Shown: positions 38,659 to 46,579 of the stretch, piece by piece | Layout: each line of letters starts with the position of its first letter | Position numbering within the stretch: the stretch's first letter is position 1 | Assembly (NCBI GenBank): GCA_964507325.1 | Contig: CAZDQL010000047.1 | Location: forward strand, 1-48,312 | Length of the DNA stretch: 48,312 nucleotides | Source of the DNA: CAZDQL01 sp964507325 | GTDB lineage: Bacteria > Planctomycetota > UBA1135 > GCA-002686595 | Direction of reading: 5' to 3' | The notes under the pieces: model-generated | Seen by the model: only the letters and a program-made list of their open reading frames with translations | What the model was told of the DNA's origin: nothing | The model's database searches: none | Position numbers and translations under genes: made by a program

Positions 38659-40932
38659 ATGAGCGAAAAGACAGGCGTCTTCATCTGCACCGGGTACGGC
38701 ATCGCGGAAGCGCTCGACATCGAAGCCCTCTGCAAGGTGGTCGAGGAGGAGTGCGAGGTCCCCTACTGCAAGACGGTCGAGTCCTGTGAGGGCAGCGGCC
38801 TGCAGGAGATCTGCCGCGAGATCGAGGCCCAGGGCCTGGAACGAGTGGTCATAGCGGGCGTCTCCCCCAGGGCCTATGACGACCACCTCCTCCCATCCAA
38901 CGTGCTCATCGAAAAGGTCGCCCTGCGCGAGCACGTGGTCTGGTGTCAGCCCCCCGAGGACGAAGACACCCAGATGCTGGCCGAGGACTACCTGCGCATG
39001 TACTTGGCCAAGGTCGAGAAGACGTCCTTGGCGGAGCCGTACCAGCCCGAGGAGGAGCTCTCCAAGGTGGTCCTGGTCGTGGGGGGCGGGGTCACGGGGA
39101 TGACCGCCGCCAAGGAGGCGGCGGAGGCGGGCTACCCCGTCAAGCTGGTCGAGAAGACCGGTCGCCTGGGCGGCTGGCTGGGTAGGCAGCACAAGAGCTT
39201 CCCCACGAGCGCCCCCTTCAGGGAGCTGGAGGACCCCGGGATCGACGAGCTGCGCTCCGCGGTGGAGTCCAACCCCCTGATCGACGTCTTCACCTCGGCC
39301 TCGACCTCTTCGATCACCGGCGCGCCGGGGCTCTTCGACGTCGCCCTCTCGTCGACCGCGGAGGGGAACGGCAACGGGCAGGAGCTGGCCCACTTCCGCG
39401 TGGGCTCGATCGTCCAGGCCACGGGGTGGCAGCCCACCGATCCGCTGGCCTCACTCCCCTACGGCGAGCTGCCGGACGTGATCCTGAGCGTGGAGCTGGA
39501 GGAGATGTTCCGGGAGAGCGGCAAGATCACCCGCCCCTCCGACGGCGCCGAGGCGAAGAGCATCGCCTTCATCCAGTGCGGCGGAGACGCGCACGCGGAG
39601 GAGCGCCCCTACTGCTCCTCGATCTGCTGCATGACGTCCCTCAAGCAGGCCCTGTACCTGACCGAGGGGGCCGAGGACGCCAAGGCGTACATCTTCTACG
39701 AGTTCATGCGCACTCCGGGGCAGTACGAGGACTTCTACCGACGCGCCCAGGAGGAGTCGGCGGTCTTCCTGACCCGCGGCAAGGTGGAGGAGGTGCAGCA
39801 GGGCCCAGATGGCAAGCTGCACCTGAAGGCTGCCGACACCATGCCCGGAGGCGAGCTGGAGGTGGCGGTGGACCTGGTGGTCGTGGCGGCCGGGATGCGG
39901 CCCAATGCCGCCGACGGCGAGGCAATCCGCGCCTACGAGGACGCCAAGCTCGCCACGACGAACGCCGAGTCCGACAACCTGCGCGAGGAGGCCGCCAAGA
40001 AGGCGGAGGAGCTCTCGGCCCACGCCGGAACGCAGATCCTCAACCTCGAGTACCGCCAGGGACCCGATCTCCCCACCCTCGAGCAGGAGTTCCCCGACTC
40101 CCACTTCATCTGCTTCCCCTACGAGAGCCGTCGCACGGGGATCTACCCGGCGGGCGCCGTGCGCCAGCCGATGGACGGCAGCGCCAGTCGCAACGACGCC
40201 ACCGGCGCGGCGCTGAAGGCGATCCAGTGCATGGAGATGGCGGGGCGCGGCGAGGCGGTCCATCCGCGCGCGCGCGACCTGACCTATCCGGACTTCTTCT
40301 TCCAGCGCTGCACCCAGTGCAAGCGTTGCACCGAGGAGTGCCCCTTCGGCGTCCTGAACGAGGACGAGAAGGGGACGCCCCTGCCCAACCCCACCCGCTG
40401 TCGCCGCTGCGGCATCTGCATGGGGGCCTGCCCCGAGAGGATCGTCTCCTTCGCGGACTACTCGGTGGACATCATCTCCAGCATGATCAAGGCCGTCGAC
40501 GTGCCCGACGAGTTCGAGGAGAAGCCGCGGGTACTGGCCTTCATGTGCGAGAACGACGCCTTCCCAGCCCTGGACGCGGTGGGCAAGCACCGCCTGCCCC
40601 TCAGCCCCTTCGTGCGGGTCATCCCCGTGCGCTGTCTGGGATCGGTGAACTCCGTCTGGATCACCGATGCCCTGGCGGCCGGTTTCGACGGCATCCTGTC
40701 CTTCGGCTGCAAGCATGGAGACGACTACCAATGTCACTTCATCAAGGGCAGTGAGCTCGCCGACTACCGCGCCAACAACATCAAGAAGACCCTGGAGCAG
40801 ATGCAGCTCGAGAGCGAGCGTGCCGCTGTGCACCAGGTGCAGATAACGGACTACGCCGAGATCCCCAAGATCGTCGACGAGTTCATGGAGATGATCGAGC
40901 GTGTCGGAATGAACCCCTTTAAAGGCATGTAA
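38659..40932 (+). CDS. qmoB: QmoB, HdrA/MvhD-like FAD and iron-sulfur subunit
   Basis: 757 residues, cytoplasmic. The N-terminal 130 residues carry GVFICTGYGIAEALD with several cysteines (10, 25, 32, 37, 43). The FAD site is VVLVVGGGVTGMTAAKEAAEAG (137-158), followed by GGWLGRQHKSFPTSAP and the block PYCSSICCMTSLKQALYL (318-335). Two [4Fe-4S] ferredoxin motifs are complete: C551-C554-C557-C561 and C581-C584-C587-C591. The C-terminal MvhD-like domain has FMCENDAFPALD, VRCLGSVNSVWITDAL and FGCKHGDDYQCHF (Cys630, 659, 684, 692). This is the full QmoB domain order. It binds QmoA and feeds electrons toward or from QmoC, 14 bases downstream. Confidence 0.95.
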   Translation: MSEKTGVFICTGYGIAEALDIEALCKVVEEECEVPYCKTVESCEGSGLQEICREIEAQGLERVVIAGVSPRAYDDHLLPSNVLIEKVALREHVVWCQPPEDEDTQMLAEDYLRMYLAKVEKTSLAEPYQPEEELSKVVLVVGGGVTGMTAAKEAAEAGYPVKLVEKTGRLGGWLGRQHKSFPTSAPFRELEDPGIDELRSAVESNPLIDVFTSASTSSITGAPGLFDVALSSTAEGNGNGQELAHFRVGSIVQATGWQPTDPLASLPYGELPDVILSVELEEMFRESGKITRPSDGAEAKSIAFIQCGGDAHAEERPYCSSICCMTSLKQALYLTEGAEDAKAYIFYEFMRTPGQYEDFYRRAQEESAVFLTRGKVEEVQQGPDGKLHLKAADTMPGGELEVAVDLVVVAAGMRPNAADGEAIRAYEDAKLATTNAESDNLREEAAKKAEELSAHAGTQILNLEYRQGPDLPTLEQEFPDSHFICFPYESRRTGIYPAGAVRQPMDGSASRNDATGAALKAIQCMEMAGRGEAVHPRARDLTYPDFFFQRCTQCKRCTEECPFGVLNEDEKGTPLPNPTRCRRCGICMGACPERIVSFADYSVDIISSMIKAVDVPDEFEEKPRVLAFMCENDAFPALDAVGKHRLPLSPFVRVIPVRCLGSVNSVWITDALAAGFDGILSFGCKHGDDYQCHFIKGSELADYRANNIKKTLEQMQLESERAAVHQVQITDYAEIPKIVDEFMEMIERVGMNPFKGM

Positions 40933-40946
40933 CAAGGCAGGCAACA

Positions 40947-42170
40947 GTGGGGAACGACTCACAAGCGGGTGGCGCTGAATCGGTCGCATCGAATCCCGTT
41001 CTGGTCGAGCCGGATCTCGAGTTCATTCGAAACCTGCAGAGGAGTGGCGGGCGCGATCTGAAGAAGTGCTTTCAGTGCGGCACCTGCTCGGCGGCCTGCG
41101 ATCTCTCCCCCGACGTCGGGACCTTCCCGCGCAAGGAGATGGCCCGCGCAGCCTGGGGCCTGAAGGAGCGCCTGCTCGCCGACCCGAACGTCTGGCTCTG
41201 CCACGCCTGTGACGAGTGCACCCGCAGGTGCCCACGTGACGCGCGGCCGGGAGACGTGCTGGCCGCGATCCGCCTGCAGTGCATCACCGAGTACGCCCCC
41301 TTGCGCTTCCTGGGGGGCATGGTCGCCCGGCCGTGGCACCTGCCCCTGCTGCTCGGAATCCCGGCGGCGCTGCTGGCCCTCATCATGGCAGTGAAGGACC
41401 CCCTGGCGGGTTTCTTCGGGCTCGCCCGCGAGGCGGACGCGAAGATCGTCTTCTCCTTCACGAACCACCTGCCCCACTGGCTCCTGAACAGCTTCTTCTT
41501 CCTGGTCACGGTCTTCGTGGTGACCGTCTCCTGGGTGGCTGTGCGGCGATTCTGGGGGGCATTGCGCGCGGCCGCCGACCCGGGGGTCTACGCCCTGGAG
41601 CGCGGCGAGGCCTGGAGGAGCCTGCCGGCCACCGCGCGGCGCATCCTGTTCCACCGCGACTTCGCGCGCTGTGCCCAAGAGGTCCCGCGCACCTACGCCC
41701 ACGCGTTGGTGTTCTACGGCTTCGTGGCGCTGACCCTGACCACCCTGTGGGTGATCACCATCCACATCAACCCACTGGCGGGCGGGGATCTACGCTATCC
41801 GATGGGACTCTGGGAGCCGATGAAGGTGCTCGCCAACCTCGGCGGGGCCGCGGTCGCCATCGGCTGTATCTGGATGGCGATCGAGCGACTACGACCGGGC
41901 AGGAAGGCCTCGGTCGGCTCCTACGGTGATTGGTACCTGATCGGGTTGATCCTGGCGGTCGTGGTGACCGGCTTCATCACCGAGGTGCAGCACTTCCAAC
42001 GCCTGGAGCCGCACCGGTTGCTGGCGTACTTCGTGCACCTGGTGACGGTGACCGCCCTGCTGCTCTACCTTCCCTATTCGAAGCTCATGCACGTGGTGTT
42101 CCGCAGCACGGTCATGCTCTTCGAGGAGCACTACCGCCGCGAGGGCGAGGAGGTCTCCAAGAATGCCTGA
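40947..42170 (+). CDS. qmoC: QmoC, HdrC/HdrE-like membrane subunit
   Basis: 407 residues from a GTG. The N-terminal cytoplasmic HdrC-like part has two cysteine sets, C41-C44-C47-C51 and C85-C88-C91-C95, each fitting [4Fe-4S]. The C-terminal part is a six-helix cytochrome b of the HdrE/DsrM/NarI kind. Likely haem-ligand histidines occur in PRTYAHALVFYG, EPHRLLAYFVHLVTVTALLL and SKLMHVVF. It joins QmoAB to the quinone pool. It has no CCG (HdrB/DsrK) domain, so no disulfide-reducing site. The stop overlaps the dsrJ start by eight bases (ATGCCTGA), welding the Qmo and Dsr halves of the operon. Confidence 0.94.
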   Translation: MGNDSQAGGAESVASNPVLVEPDLEFIRNLQRSGGRDLKKCFQCGTCSAACDLSPDVGTFPRKEMARAAWGLKERLLADPNVWLCHACDECTRRCPRDARPGDVLAAIRLQCITEYAPLRFLGGMVARPWHLPLLLGIPAALLALIMAVKDPLAGFFGLAREADAKIVFSFTNHLPHWLLNSFFFLVTVFVVTVSWVAVRRFWGALRAAADPGVYALERGEAWRSLPATARRILFHRDFARCAQEVPRTYAHALVFYGFVALTLTTLWVITIHINPLAGGDLRYPMGLWEPMKVLANLGGAAVAIGCIWMAIERLRPGRKASVGSYGDWYLIGLILAVVVTGFITEVQHFQRLEPHRLLAYFVHLVTVTALLLYLPYSKLMHVVFRSTVMLFEEHYRREGEEVSKNA

Positions 42171-42534
42171 AGCCACACTGAGGGAGCAGTGGATCCGCAA
42201 GGCGACGCTCTCGGCGCTGGTGCTGGTGCTCCTGCCCCTGGCCTACAGCCTGGTGCGGCCCGCCTGGGCCGCTTCACGGGGTGACGAGCCCTTCCTGGAG
42301 AAGGCCGTGGACCCCGAGGGCAAGGGCTGCGTGCGGGACCCCGACGAGATGCGCTTCCAGCACTGGGAGCTCCTGCGACAGATGCGGGAGGAGGTGGTGC
42401 GCTACGGACGCCGCAGCGATGTGGGGCTGTTCAGCTGCAGAGACTGCCACCAGAGCCGCGTCCGCTTCTGCGACCGCTGCCACGAGAAGGTCAGCCTGAT
42501 CCCCGACTGCTTTCACTGCCACTACTACCCCTGA
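42163..42534 (+). CDS. dsrJ: DsrJ, periplasmic triheme cytochrome c
   Basis: 123 residues. An N-terminal uncleaved or cleaved signal helix (ATLSALVLVLLPLAYSLV) leads to a periplasmic domain with exactly three CxxCH haem sites: C92-C95-H96, C103-C106-H107 and C116-C119-H120. The DsrJ-specific block GKGCVRDPDEMRFQHWELLRQMREEVVRYG contains Cys56, Met63 and His67, the kind of residues known as distal ligands in DsrJ (His/Cys, His/Met and bis-His haems). Size and motif order match DsrJ, not general multihaem cytochromes. In sulfate reducers and sulfur oxidisers DsrJ sits in DsrMKJOP. Here it directly follows qmoC with an overlapping start. Confidence 0.93.
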   Translation: MPEATLREQWIRKATLSALVLVLLPLAYSLVRPAWAASRGDEPFLEKAVDPEGKGCVRDPDEMRFQHWELLRQMREEVVRYGRRSDVGLFSCRDCHQSRVRFCDRCHEKVSLIPDCFHCHYYP

Positions 42535-42552
42535 TTCGAGGAGCCGAACCAG

Positions 42553-43290
42553 ATGGAAAGAAGAGACTTCCTCGCCTCGATGGGGGGCGTAGCCTTCGCT
42601 GGAGCCGCTTGCGCCTGGGCCGGCAGCATCCTGGCCCGCGCCAACTACCCGGCCTTGGGAGCCAGCGGCGGCGAAGGGCGCAAGGTCGGCATGGTGATCG
42701 ATCTGACTCGCTGCCAGGACGGGTGCACCGACTGCGTCCGCGCCTGCCGCGAGGAGAACAACGTCGCCCACCACGACGACCCGCGCTGGGACGTGCACTG
42801 GCTCCGCAAGGGGCAATTGAAGGACAAGGAGGACGGGACGATCAGCCCCGATCCGATCCTGCTCCTCTGCAACCACTGCGACAACCCGCCCTGCGCCCAG
42901 GTGTGCCCGGTCCAGGCCACCTACAAGCGCGACGACGGGATCGTCATCGTCGACCACCACCGCTGCATCGGGTGCCGCTACTGCATGATCGCGTGCCCGT
43001 ACAACGCTCGTTTCTTCAACTTCAAGGAGAACGAGGAGTGGACGAACACGGACGTTCCCAAGCGCTCCCACGGCGTGGCCGAGGCGTGCAACCTCTGTGC
43101 CCACCGCTTGGAGCAGGGGCAGGATCCCGCCTGCGTCCAGGCCTGTGACCGGAAGCAGGTCGGCGCCATCCGCGTCGGCGACCTGAACGATCCCGAGAGC
43201 GCTGTCGCGACTCTGATCCGCGACAGCTCCGTCAAGCGCCTCCGGCCGGACCTCGGTACGGAGCCCAAGGTCCACTACATCGGGCTCTGA
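42553..43290 (+). CDS. dsrO: DsrO, periplasmic iron-sulfur protein
   Basis: 245 residues with a twin-arginine leader (MERRDFLASMGGVAFAG), so it is exported folded. Four cysteine groups are present for [4Fe-4S] clusters: C54/C58/C61/C65, C106/C109/C114/C118, C138/C141/C144/C148 and C179/C182/C194/C198. CNHCDNPPCAQVCPVQATYK, RCIGCRYCMIACPYNARFF and AEACNLCAHRLEQG are DsrO/HmcB-type blocks. It would carry electrons between the triheme DsrJ and the quinone-reactive DsrP. It starts 18 bases after dsrJ. Confidence 0.94.
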   Translation: MERRDFLASMGGVAFAGAACAWAGSILARANYPALGASGGEGRKVGMVIDLTRCQDGCTDCVRACREENNVAHHDDPRWDVHWLRKGQLKDKEDGTISPDPILLLCNHCDNPPCAQVCPVQATYKRDDGIVIVDHHRCIGCRYCMIACPYNARFFNFKENEEWTNTDVPKRSHGVAEACNLCAHRLEQGQDPACVQACDRKQVGAIRVGDLNDPESAVATLIRDSSVKRLRPDLGTEPKVHYIGL

Positions 43291-43318
43291 CCCATGAACC
43301 GATCGACGAGGTGACGGC

Positions 43319-44500
43319 ATGGAGATCCGCTTCGAGAGCATCCCCGGCAATTCCGTCAAGTTCTACGTGGCCCTGGCCGTGTCCGGCGTCCTGGCGCTGA
43401 TCGGGCTGATCGCGACCGTGGACCTAGCGGGCTCGGGGCTGTGGGAGACGGGCATGTACAACCGCGTGCCCTGGGGCCTGCAGATCGTGATGGCGGTCTT
43501 CTACATCGGCCTCTCCGCCGGCTCGCTGGTGATCTCGGGGCTCTACGGGGTCTTCGGGAGGCTGGAGTACAAGCCCTTCGCCAGGATCGCGGTCTGGCTG
43601 GCGATGCTCTTCCTGATCGCGGGGTTGCTCTCGATCCTGACCGACCAGGGCAGGATGGACCGGGTCTTCGTCGAGCCCTTCGTGCACTTCAACCTGCAGT
43701 CGATGTTCTCGATCAACCCGATCTTGTACACGGGTCACATCCTGCTGTGCGTGATCTACCTGTGGGCGCTCTTCTACGAACGTCCACTGGCGACCAAGAT
43801 CATCGCCACGACCGCCTTCGGCTGGGCTTTCTGCGTGCACAGCGGTACAGGGGCGATCTTCGGCTTCGGCGCGCGGGAGCTCTACGAGTCGCCGCTCCTG
43901 CCGGCGAGCTTCGTGGCGGCGGCGATGGCGTCCGGCACGGCCTTCATGATCGTCATGATCGTGGCTCTCTTCAAGGTCACCAAGCGCCACGTCGACGACG
44001 AGCTGATCCAATGGTTGGGGCGCTTCCTGGCGATCTGCATCTTGGTGGTCGTCTACTTCCTCTTCATGGAGAACGCCTACCGGGCCTACGTGGTCGAGCT
44101 GCGCAGCGCCGCCGTCTACTACCTCTTCCAGGGGTTGCACGCCTTCCTCTTCTGGTTCGGACTGATCCTGATCGGGTGCGTGGTGCCGATGGTGATCCTC
44201 TTCCGGAAGAACACCGGCAAATCGGTGAAGTGGATCACGACCGCCTCCGTGCTGGTCGTGCTCGGCGTGCTCTGCGAACGCTACGTGATCGTGCTGCCCG
44301 GTCTGACCCACGGCCCCGAGCTGATCCCCGGCAAGGAGGTGATCGGGACGGGAGCCATGGAGGGGGTCGCCGGTTACACCGTGAGCGGCGCCGAGCTGCT
44401 GCAGGCCTTCGGCGTCCTGGGGCTGACCTGCTTCCTCTTCCTGGGCGGGCTGAAGGTCTTCAAGCTCCTGCCCACGGAAGCCCGGGTGCTGCGGCGCTGA
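43319..44500 (+). CDS. dsrP: DsrP, NrfD-family quinone-interacting membrane subunit
   Basis: 393 residues with about ten hydrophobic helices, NrfD/PsrC fold. WETGMYNRVPWGLQIVMAVFYIGLSAGSLVISGLYGVFG is the DsrP-like start of the quinone-site bundle. FNLQSMFSINPILYTGHILL and VHSGTGAIFGFGARELYESPLLP are other conserved blocks. It has no haem; it anchors DsrO and exchanges electrons with quinone. It is the last gene of the operon, 28 bases after dsrO, and converges on a histidine kinase gene 57 bases away. A short ACCCG/CGGGT stem lies in that gap but has no T run. Confidence 0.93.
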   Translation: MEIRFESIPGNSVKFYVALAVSGVLALIGLIATVDLAGSGLWETGMYNRVPWGLQIVMAVFYIGLSAGSLVISGLYGVFGRLEYKPFARIAVWLAMLFLIAGLLSILTDQGRMDRVFVEPFVHFNLQSMFSINPILYTGHILLCVIYLWALFYERPLATKIIATTAFGWAFCVHSGTGAIFGFGARELYESPLLPASFVAAAMASGTAFMIVMIVALFKVTKRHVDDELIQWLGRFLAICILVVVYFLFMENAYRAYVVELRSAAVYYLFQGLHAFLFWFGLILIGCVVPMVILFRKNTGKSVKWITTASVLVVLGVLCERYVIVLPGLTHGPELIPGKEVIGTGAMEGVAGYTVSGAELLQAFGVLGLTCFLFLGGLKVFKLLPTEARVLRR

Positions 44501-44557
44501 TCAGTCCAGCACCCGGACCCGGGTCGACGAAGGCGAAGTCGAGGTCGGCGACGGTGT

Positions 44558-45691
44558 CTACGGGTCGCCGGCGGCCACCGGCCCCACTTCGAACCACACC
44601 TCGGCACCGCCTTCGGATCGGTTGCACGCCCCCACCGATCCGCCGTGGGCGCCGGCGACGCGCTGGGTGACCAAGAGCCCGATCCCCGCCGAGTCGGGGC
44701 GACTGCGGAGCTCCAGGGCCGTTCGGAAGCTCACCTCTCCGTCGACCTCCGCGAACCCCGGGCCGTCGTCGATCACGGCGAAGCGCGCACCTGTCGGCGT
44801 TGGGCTCGCCACCACCGTCACACGCGCCCGGGCGTGCTGCAGCGAGTTAGAGACCAGGTTCTCGAGGGCGCGACAGACCAGTCGGCCGTCGGCGAGAAGC
44901 GTCGGCAGCTCGGGTGCGCACTCGCCTTGGAGCACCAGGTCACGCCGGCGCGCGATCGGCGCGAGCAGGCGCACCGTCGCGTCGACCACCTCGCCGGGCA
45001 GCACTTCCTCGCGCCGCGGCTGCGCCTCCGTCTCGAGGCGGGCGACGTCGAGCAAGTCGCCGGCGAGACTGGAGACGCGCTCCGCGTCCTCGATGGCGAC
45101 CCCGAGCTGCCCGGCGAGCTCGTCGCCGTCCACCTCATCCCGGGCGATTCGCGACTGCACCTCCTCCAGGCTGGTCGTCAGAGCCGTCAGGGGGGTGCGC
45201 AGGTCGTGGGAGACCTGGGCGACCCACTCCAGACGCAGGGCGTCGCGCTCCCGCAGGCGTTCGAGCAGCTCGCCGGCACGGTTCCGCGAGCGGTTGAGGG
45301 CGCGGGCGAGCTGGGTGATCTCGTCGTCTCCATCCTCGGCGTAGGGCCCGGGAAGCTCGGTCGACCCCGCGACGCCGTCCGAGGGCGTGCGCTCGGCGAT
45401 GGCGGCCATCGTCCGCACACGGCGCAGGACGACCCGCGAGGCCACCAGGCCCAGGACCCCTCCCACGGAAACCCCCACCAGGAGGAAGACCGAGATCTCG
45501 ATCACCGCGTCCGCCAGACTCCAGCTGGCGGGCCAGGGGTCCACCCAGTCGAACTCGTGGACGGAGGCGATCCAGGCCCAGAGCGGGATGGTGATGATCT
45601 CCATGCACACCACCGCCAGGATCACGGTCAGGCACAGACGGGGGCCGATGCGGCGCCACCAGCGGAGTCGAGGTCGAGGTGCGTCGTTCAT
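44558..45691 (-). CDS. Sensor histidine kinase (HAMP, HisKA, HATPase)
   Basis: 377 residues. Two transmembrane helices (about 18-42 and 62-86) frame a very short outer loop of about 20 residues, so the stimulus may be sensed in or near the membrane. A HAMP-like linker follows. The H-box VSHDLRTPLTALTTSLEE places the phospho-acceptor at His162. N, G1 and G2 boxes are LENLVSNSLQHA, AVIDDGPGF and SAGIGLLVTQRVAGAHGG. It starts one base after the stop of the response-regulator gene, its obvious partner. I used the ATG at 45691; the longer frame is a shadow of the regulator gene. It converges on dsrP. Confidence 0.92.
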   Translation of the reverse strand: MNDAPRPRLRWWRRIGPRLCLTVILAVVCMEIITIPLWAWIASVHEFDWVDPWPASWSLADAVIEISVFLLVGVSVGGVLGLVASRVVLRRVRTMAAIAERTPSDGVAGSTELPGPYAEDGDDEITQLARALNRSRNRAGELLERLRERDALRLEWVAQVSHDLRTPLTALTTSLEEVQSRIARDEVDGDELAGQLGVAIEDAERVSSLAGDLLDVARLETEAQPRREEVLPGEVVDATVRLLAPIARRRDLVLQGECAPELPTLLADGRLVCRALENLVSNSLQHARARVTVVASPTPTGARFAVIDDGPGFAEVDGEVSFRTALELRSRPDSAGIGLLVTQRVAGAHGGSVGACNRSEGGAEVWFEVGPVAAGDP

Positions 45692-45692
45692 G

Positions 45693-46388
45693 TCAGGAGG
45701 GCTCGGACATGCGGTACCCCACCCCCCAGACCGTCTGGATGTAGCGCGGCCGGCGGGGGTCCTCTTCGACGTGCGCCCGCACGCGCGCCACGTGCAGGTC
45801 CACGGTGCGATCTTCACCGGCGAAGTCCCGACCCCAGACGCGATCGAGGAGCTGCCCGCGCGTCCAGATGCGCCCCGGGTGGGAGATCAGGAACTCGAGC
45901 AGGTCGAACTCGCGGCGTCGCAGCTCCAGGATCCGCTCCCCCACGCCGGCCATGCGCTCAGCCGAGTCGAGCCACAGCTCCCCGATGCAGCGCCGTCCGC
46001 TGGGCACGACCTCGCCCTTGGTGCGCCTCAAGACGGCGCGGATGCGCGCCGCCAGCTCCGCGAGGCGGAAGGGCTTGGCCACGAAGTCGTCCGCCCCCGC
46101 GTCGAGCCCGCGCACCAGCTCGTCGGGTGCGTCGCGGGCGGTCAGGATCACCACCGGGGTGGCGTCCCCCCGCGCCCGCAGCTCACTGCAGAGCTCCAGG
46201 CCATCTCCGTCCGGTAGACCGAGGTCGAGCAGGACCAGGTCGAACCCCTGGCGCAAGGCGTTCTGCGCCGCGGCGCGGGAGTCGGTCACCTCGACGACGA
46301 AGCCAAGGTCGGTGAGGGTGCTGCGCAAGCGCTGTTGCAGCCCCTCGTCGTCTTCCACGATCAGGAGTTTGTCCCTGGACTCGAGCAT
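45693..46388 (-). CDS. OmpR/PhoB-family response regulator
   Basis: 231 residues. The receiver domain is intact: acidic pair VEDDEG (Asp13-14), phospho-acceptor Asp55 (LVLLDLGLPDGDG), ILTARD and the Lys in DDFVAKPFRLAEL. The winged-helix domain follows (LELRRREFDLLEFLISHPGRIWTRGQLLDRVWG, RTVDLHVARVRAHVEEDPRRPRYIQTVWGVGYRM). Paired with the adjacent kinase. Whether it controls the qmo-dsr operon or the propeller genes beside it is not shown by any repeated site I could find. Confidence 0.95.
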   Translation of the reverse strand: MLESRDKLLIVEDDEGLQQRLRSTLTDLGFVVEVTDSRAAAQNALRQGFDLVLLDLGLPDGDGLELCSELRARGDATPVVILTARDAPDELVRGLDAGADDFVAKPFRLAELAARIRAVLRRTKGEVVPSGRRCIGELWLDSAERMAGVGERILELRRREFDLLEFLISHPGRIWTRGQLLDRVWGRDFAGEDRTVDLHVARVRAHVEEDPRRPRYIQTVWGVGYRMSEPS

Positions 46389-46579
46389 CGGCTCCCCGCG
46401 TGGCGCCGCGGGAAGGGAAGTCTACCGCCCTCACCGGGACCGGACGTTGGCGATACAGATTGGATGCAACGTGCCGCATCGAGGGGGCGCGTGAGCCCGG
46501 CGGCGGCGTGAATGCCCCGCCAGCGATCGTTTACGTCCCACTGGCGCGTGTCCGGCGCGCCGCGCCGTAGAATCCGGCC

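Noticed and set aside
39451..40989. Leftward open frame of 512 codons
   Set aside because: It is antisense to qmoB, which is complete and has all its cysteine motifs.
37399..44500. Reading the operon as a normal sulfate-reduction locus
   Set aside because: None of aprAB, sat, dsrAB, dsrC or dsrMK is present in about 37 kb upstream or 4 kb downstream within the window, so sulfate reduction cannot be claimed from this sequence.
44501..44557. Terminator between dsrP and the histidine kinase gene
   Set aside because: Only a five-base-pair stem (ACCCG/CGGGT) without a T run; not enough to call.
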